DNA of 64,000 nucleotides from assembly GCF_000959365.1 (NCBI RefSeq), contig NZ_CP009556.1, positions 124,001 through 188,000 on the forward strand. The letters are read 5' to 3'. The translations under genes were made by a program, and so were the position numbers. This document shows, piece by piece, positions 62,509 through 64,000 of the stretch; within the stretch, counting starts at the first letter, position 1; each line of letters begins with the position of its first letter. Below the pieces are notes generated by a model. The model saw nothing but the letters and a program-made list of their open reading frames with translations. It ran no database searches and was not told the origin of the DNA. The DNA comes from Burkholderia oklahomensis C6786 (GTDB lineage: Bacteria; Pseudomonadota; Gammaproteobacteria; Burkholderiales; Burkholderiaceae).

Positions 62509-64000
62509 ATGCACGACTCTTCCCCTCGCTCCGCTCCCCTCGAGCCCGGCCTTCGCGTATCGAACGCTGTCGCAGCGGAGCCCGCGCGGCCCCACCGCGG
62601 CACCCCATGGCGCGCGCTCGCGACCGCGTCCGCGACCTGCTCGCTGATCGTGCTCGACACCAACGTCGTCGCGGTGTCGCTGCCGTCGATCGCCCGCACG
62701 TTCCATGCGAGCTTCGCGGACATCGAGTGGGTCGTGAGCGCGTACATGACCGCGTTCGCCGCGTGCCTGCTGCCGGCGGGCGGGCTCGCCGACCGCGTCG
62801 GCCGCAAGCGCGTGCTGCTCATCGGGCTCGCGGTGTTCTTCGTCGCTTCGCTCGGCTGCGGGCTCGCGCCGACGGCCGTGTTCCTCAACGTCGCGCGCGC
62901 GGTCAAGGGCGTCGGCGCCGCGATGCTGCTGACGTCGGCGCTCGCCGTGATCGCGAACCGCTTCCCCGACGGCCCCGACCGCGCGCGCGCATGGGCGGTC
63001 TGGGGGATGTGCATGGGGATCGCGACGACGATCGCGCCGCTCGTCGGCGGCGCGATCGCGCAATGGGTCGGCTGGCGCTGGATCTTTCTGCTGAACCTGC
63101 CGGTGTGCATCGCACTCGCGGCAGCCGTCTGCGCGACGATCGACGAATCGCGCGATCCGCACGCGAAGCGCATCGACGCGCCGGGCAGCGCGCTGTTCGG
63201 CTCGGCGCTCGCGGTCGGCATCTGGGCGCTGATCGACGCGCCGTCGCACGGCTGGTCGGCGCCCGGCGCGCTCGCGCGCTTCGCGGCCAGTGCGGCGCTT
63301 TTCGTCGCGTTCGTCGGCGTCGAGCGCTGGCAGCGGCGGCCGATGATCGACCTCGCGCTGTTCCGCGAGCCGCGCTTCGTCGGCGCGCTGCTCGCGATGT
63401 TCGGCTACGCGGCGTGCGCGCAGGTGATGATGACGTTTCTGCCGCTCTATCTGCAGATCGGCTTCGGCATGTCGGCGATCGGCGCGGGGCTCGGCATGCT
63501 GCCGTTCGCGCTCGCGATGATCGTCGGGCCGTCGCTCGGCGCGGCGCTGTCGGCGCGCGCGCCGGCCGCGACGGTGCTCGGATGCGGGCTCGCGCTGATC
63601 GGTATCGGGAATTTCGCGACCGCGGCGCTCGCGGGCGCGTCGCATTACGGACTCGTCGCGCTCGGGATGCTGATCACCGGATGCGGCGCGGGCATCCTGA
63701 ACGGCGACACGCAGAAGGCGATCATGGCGTGCGTGCCGCCGGAGCGAACCGGGATGGCGTCCGGGATCAGCACGACGACGCGCTTCTCCGCGATCGTGAC
63801 GTCGGTCGGCGTGCTCGGCGCCGTGCTCGCCGCGCGGACCCATGCGGCGCTCGTGCGGCGCGTCGCGGACGCGCCGGACCTGCTCGGCGCGCTCGACGCG
63901 CACTTCATGTCGAGCCTGCTCGCGGGCGACCTCGCGCAGGCAACGCGCGGCCATCCGCCGCAGATCGGCGCGGCGCTCGCGCGGCTCGCGCCGGCGGGCC
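62509..64000 (+). CDS. MFS transporter, DHA2 (EmrB/QacA) type, partial
   Basis: An open frame from the ATG at 62509 continues past the window end (497 residues seen). The N-terminus is hydrophilic (about 45 residues); then LIVLDTNVVAVSLPSIAR (the DHA2 motif D1 form), GGLADRVGRKRVLLIG (motif A), GAAMLLTSALAVIANRFP (motif C-like) and many hydrophobic segments follow. This is a 14-helix proton-driven drug/solvent exporter. It is divergent from a LysR gene with a shared operator region, the usual layout for an inducible efflux pump. Confidence 0.9.
   Translation, partial: MHDSSPRSAPLEPGLRVSNAVAAEPARPHRGTPWRALATASATCSLIVLDTNVVAVSLPSIARTFHASFADIEWVVSAYMTAFAACLLPAGGLADRVGRKRVLLIGLAVFFVASLGCGLAPTAVFLNVARAVKGVGAAMLLTSALAVIANRFPDGPDRARAWAVWGMCMGIATTIAPLVGGAIAQWVGWRWIFLLNLPVCIALAAAVCATIDESRDPHAKRIDAPGSALFGSALAVGIWALIDAPSHGWSAPGALARFAASAALFVAFVGVERWQRRPMIDLALFREPRFVGALLAMFGYAACAQVMMTFLPLYLQIGFGMSAIGAGLGMLPFALAMIVGPSLGAALSARAPAATVLGCGLALIGIGNFATAALAGASHYGLVALGMLITGCGAGILNGDTQKAIMACVPPERTGMASGISTTTRFSAIVTSVGVLGAVLAARTHAALVRRVADAPDLLGALDAHFMSSLLAGDLAQATRGHPPQIGAALARLAPAG

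Overview
The window is about 68 percent GC, carries dense genes on both strands, and encodes protein families typical of Burkholderia: trimeric Gram-negative porins, a Bhu-type heme locus, a cyanide-insensitive bd oxidase and many LysR regulators. The gene content and short hexanucleotide repeats fit the B. pseudomallei/thailandensis group, and possibly the smaller chromosome. The species and replicon are inference. I see no tRNA, rRNA, insertion sequence, prophage or CRISPR array.

Layout. 1-4.7 kb: the end of an aspartoacylase-family gene, a MetQ-like binding protein, a porin started by UUG, two small genes and an AAC(6')-like acetyltransferase. 4.9-13.9 kb: a coherent catabolic island. On the minus strand, one likely operon reads ribose-type ABC ATPase, permease, binding protein, short-chain dehydrogenase, zinc dehydrogenase, DhaK and DhaL. 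An RpiB-like isomerase and a SorC/DeoR-type regulator read divergently across a 238-bp AT-rich control region. The pattern (oxidise, phosphorylate, isomerise) matches tetritol (threitol/erythritol) catabolism ending in erythrose 4-phosphate. 14.2-16.4 kb: an S46 dipeptidyl-peptidase. 16.4-23.2 kb: a minus-strand cluster of binding-protein ABC transporter, LOG-family protein and porin, with a divergent LysR gene.

23.3-30.8 kb: a heme-uptake locus (receptor, HmuS, HmuT, HmuU, HmuV) behind a strong Fur-type palindrome. 30.8-36.0 kb: a TRIC/UPF0126 channel, a penicillin-binding protein 1A, an ArgP-like regulator with an upstream palindrome, and threonine aldolase. 36.3-39.1 kb: cioA-cioB with an overlapping DUF2474 subunit gene and a perfect FNR/ANR site upstream. 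39.2-44.6 kb: a YqaE/Pmp3 protein, a squalene synthase-like enzyme, small proteins, a VOC protein and a secreted phosphatase-family protein.

44.6-51.6 kb: a 1,313-residue DUF748 (AsmA-like) protein, a DUF1254 lipoprotein and an LprI-like secreted protein. An 11-copy GACAGC tract lies between the last gene and a divergent CopA-type ATPase, which has four metal-binding domains, two from a recent 258-bp tandem duplication. 55.4-64 kb: a DUF4087 protein, a GNAT enzyme, a frameshifted MFS pseudogene, a 51-codon gene behind a 48-bp nested palindrome, a disordered membrane-anchored coiled-coil protein, MgtC/SapB, an AGE-family epimerase, and a LysR/MFS-efflux divergent pair that runs off the end.
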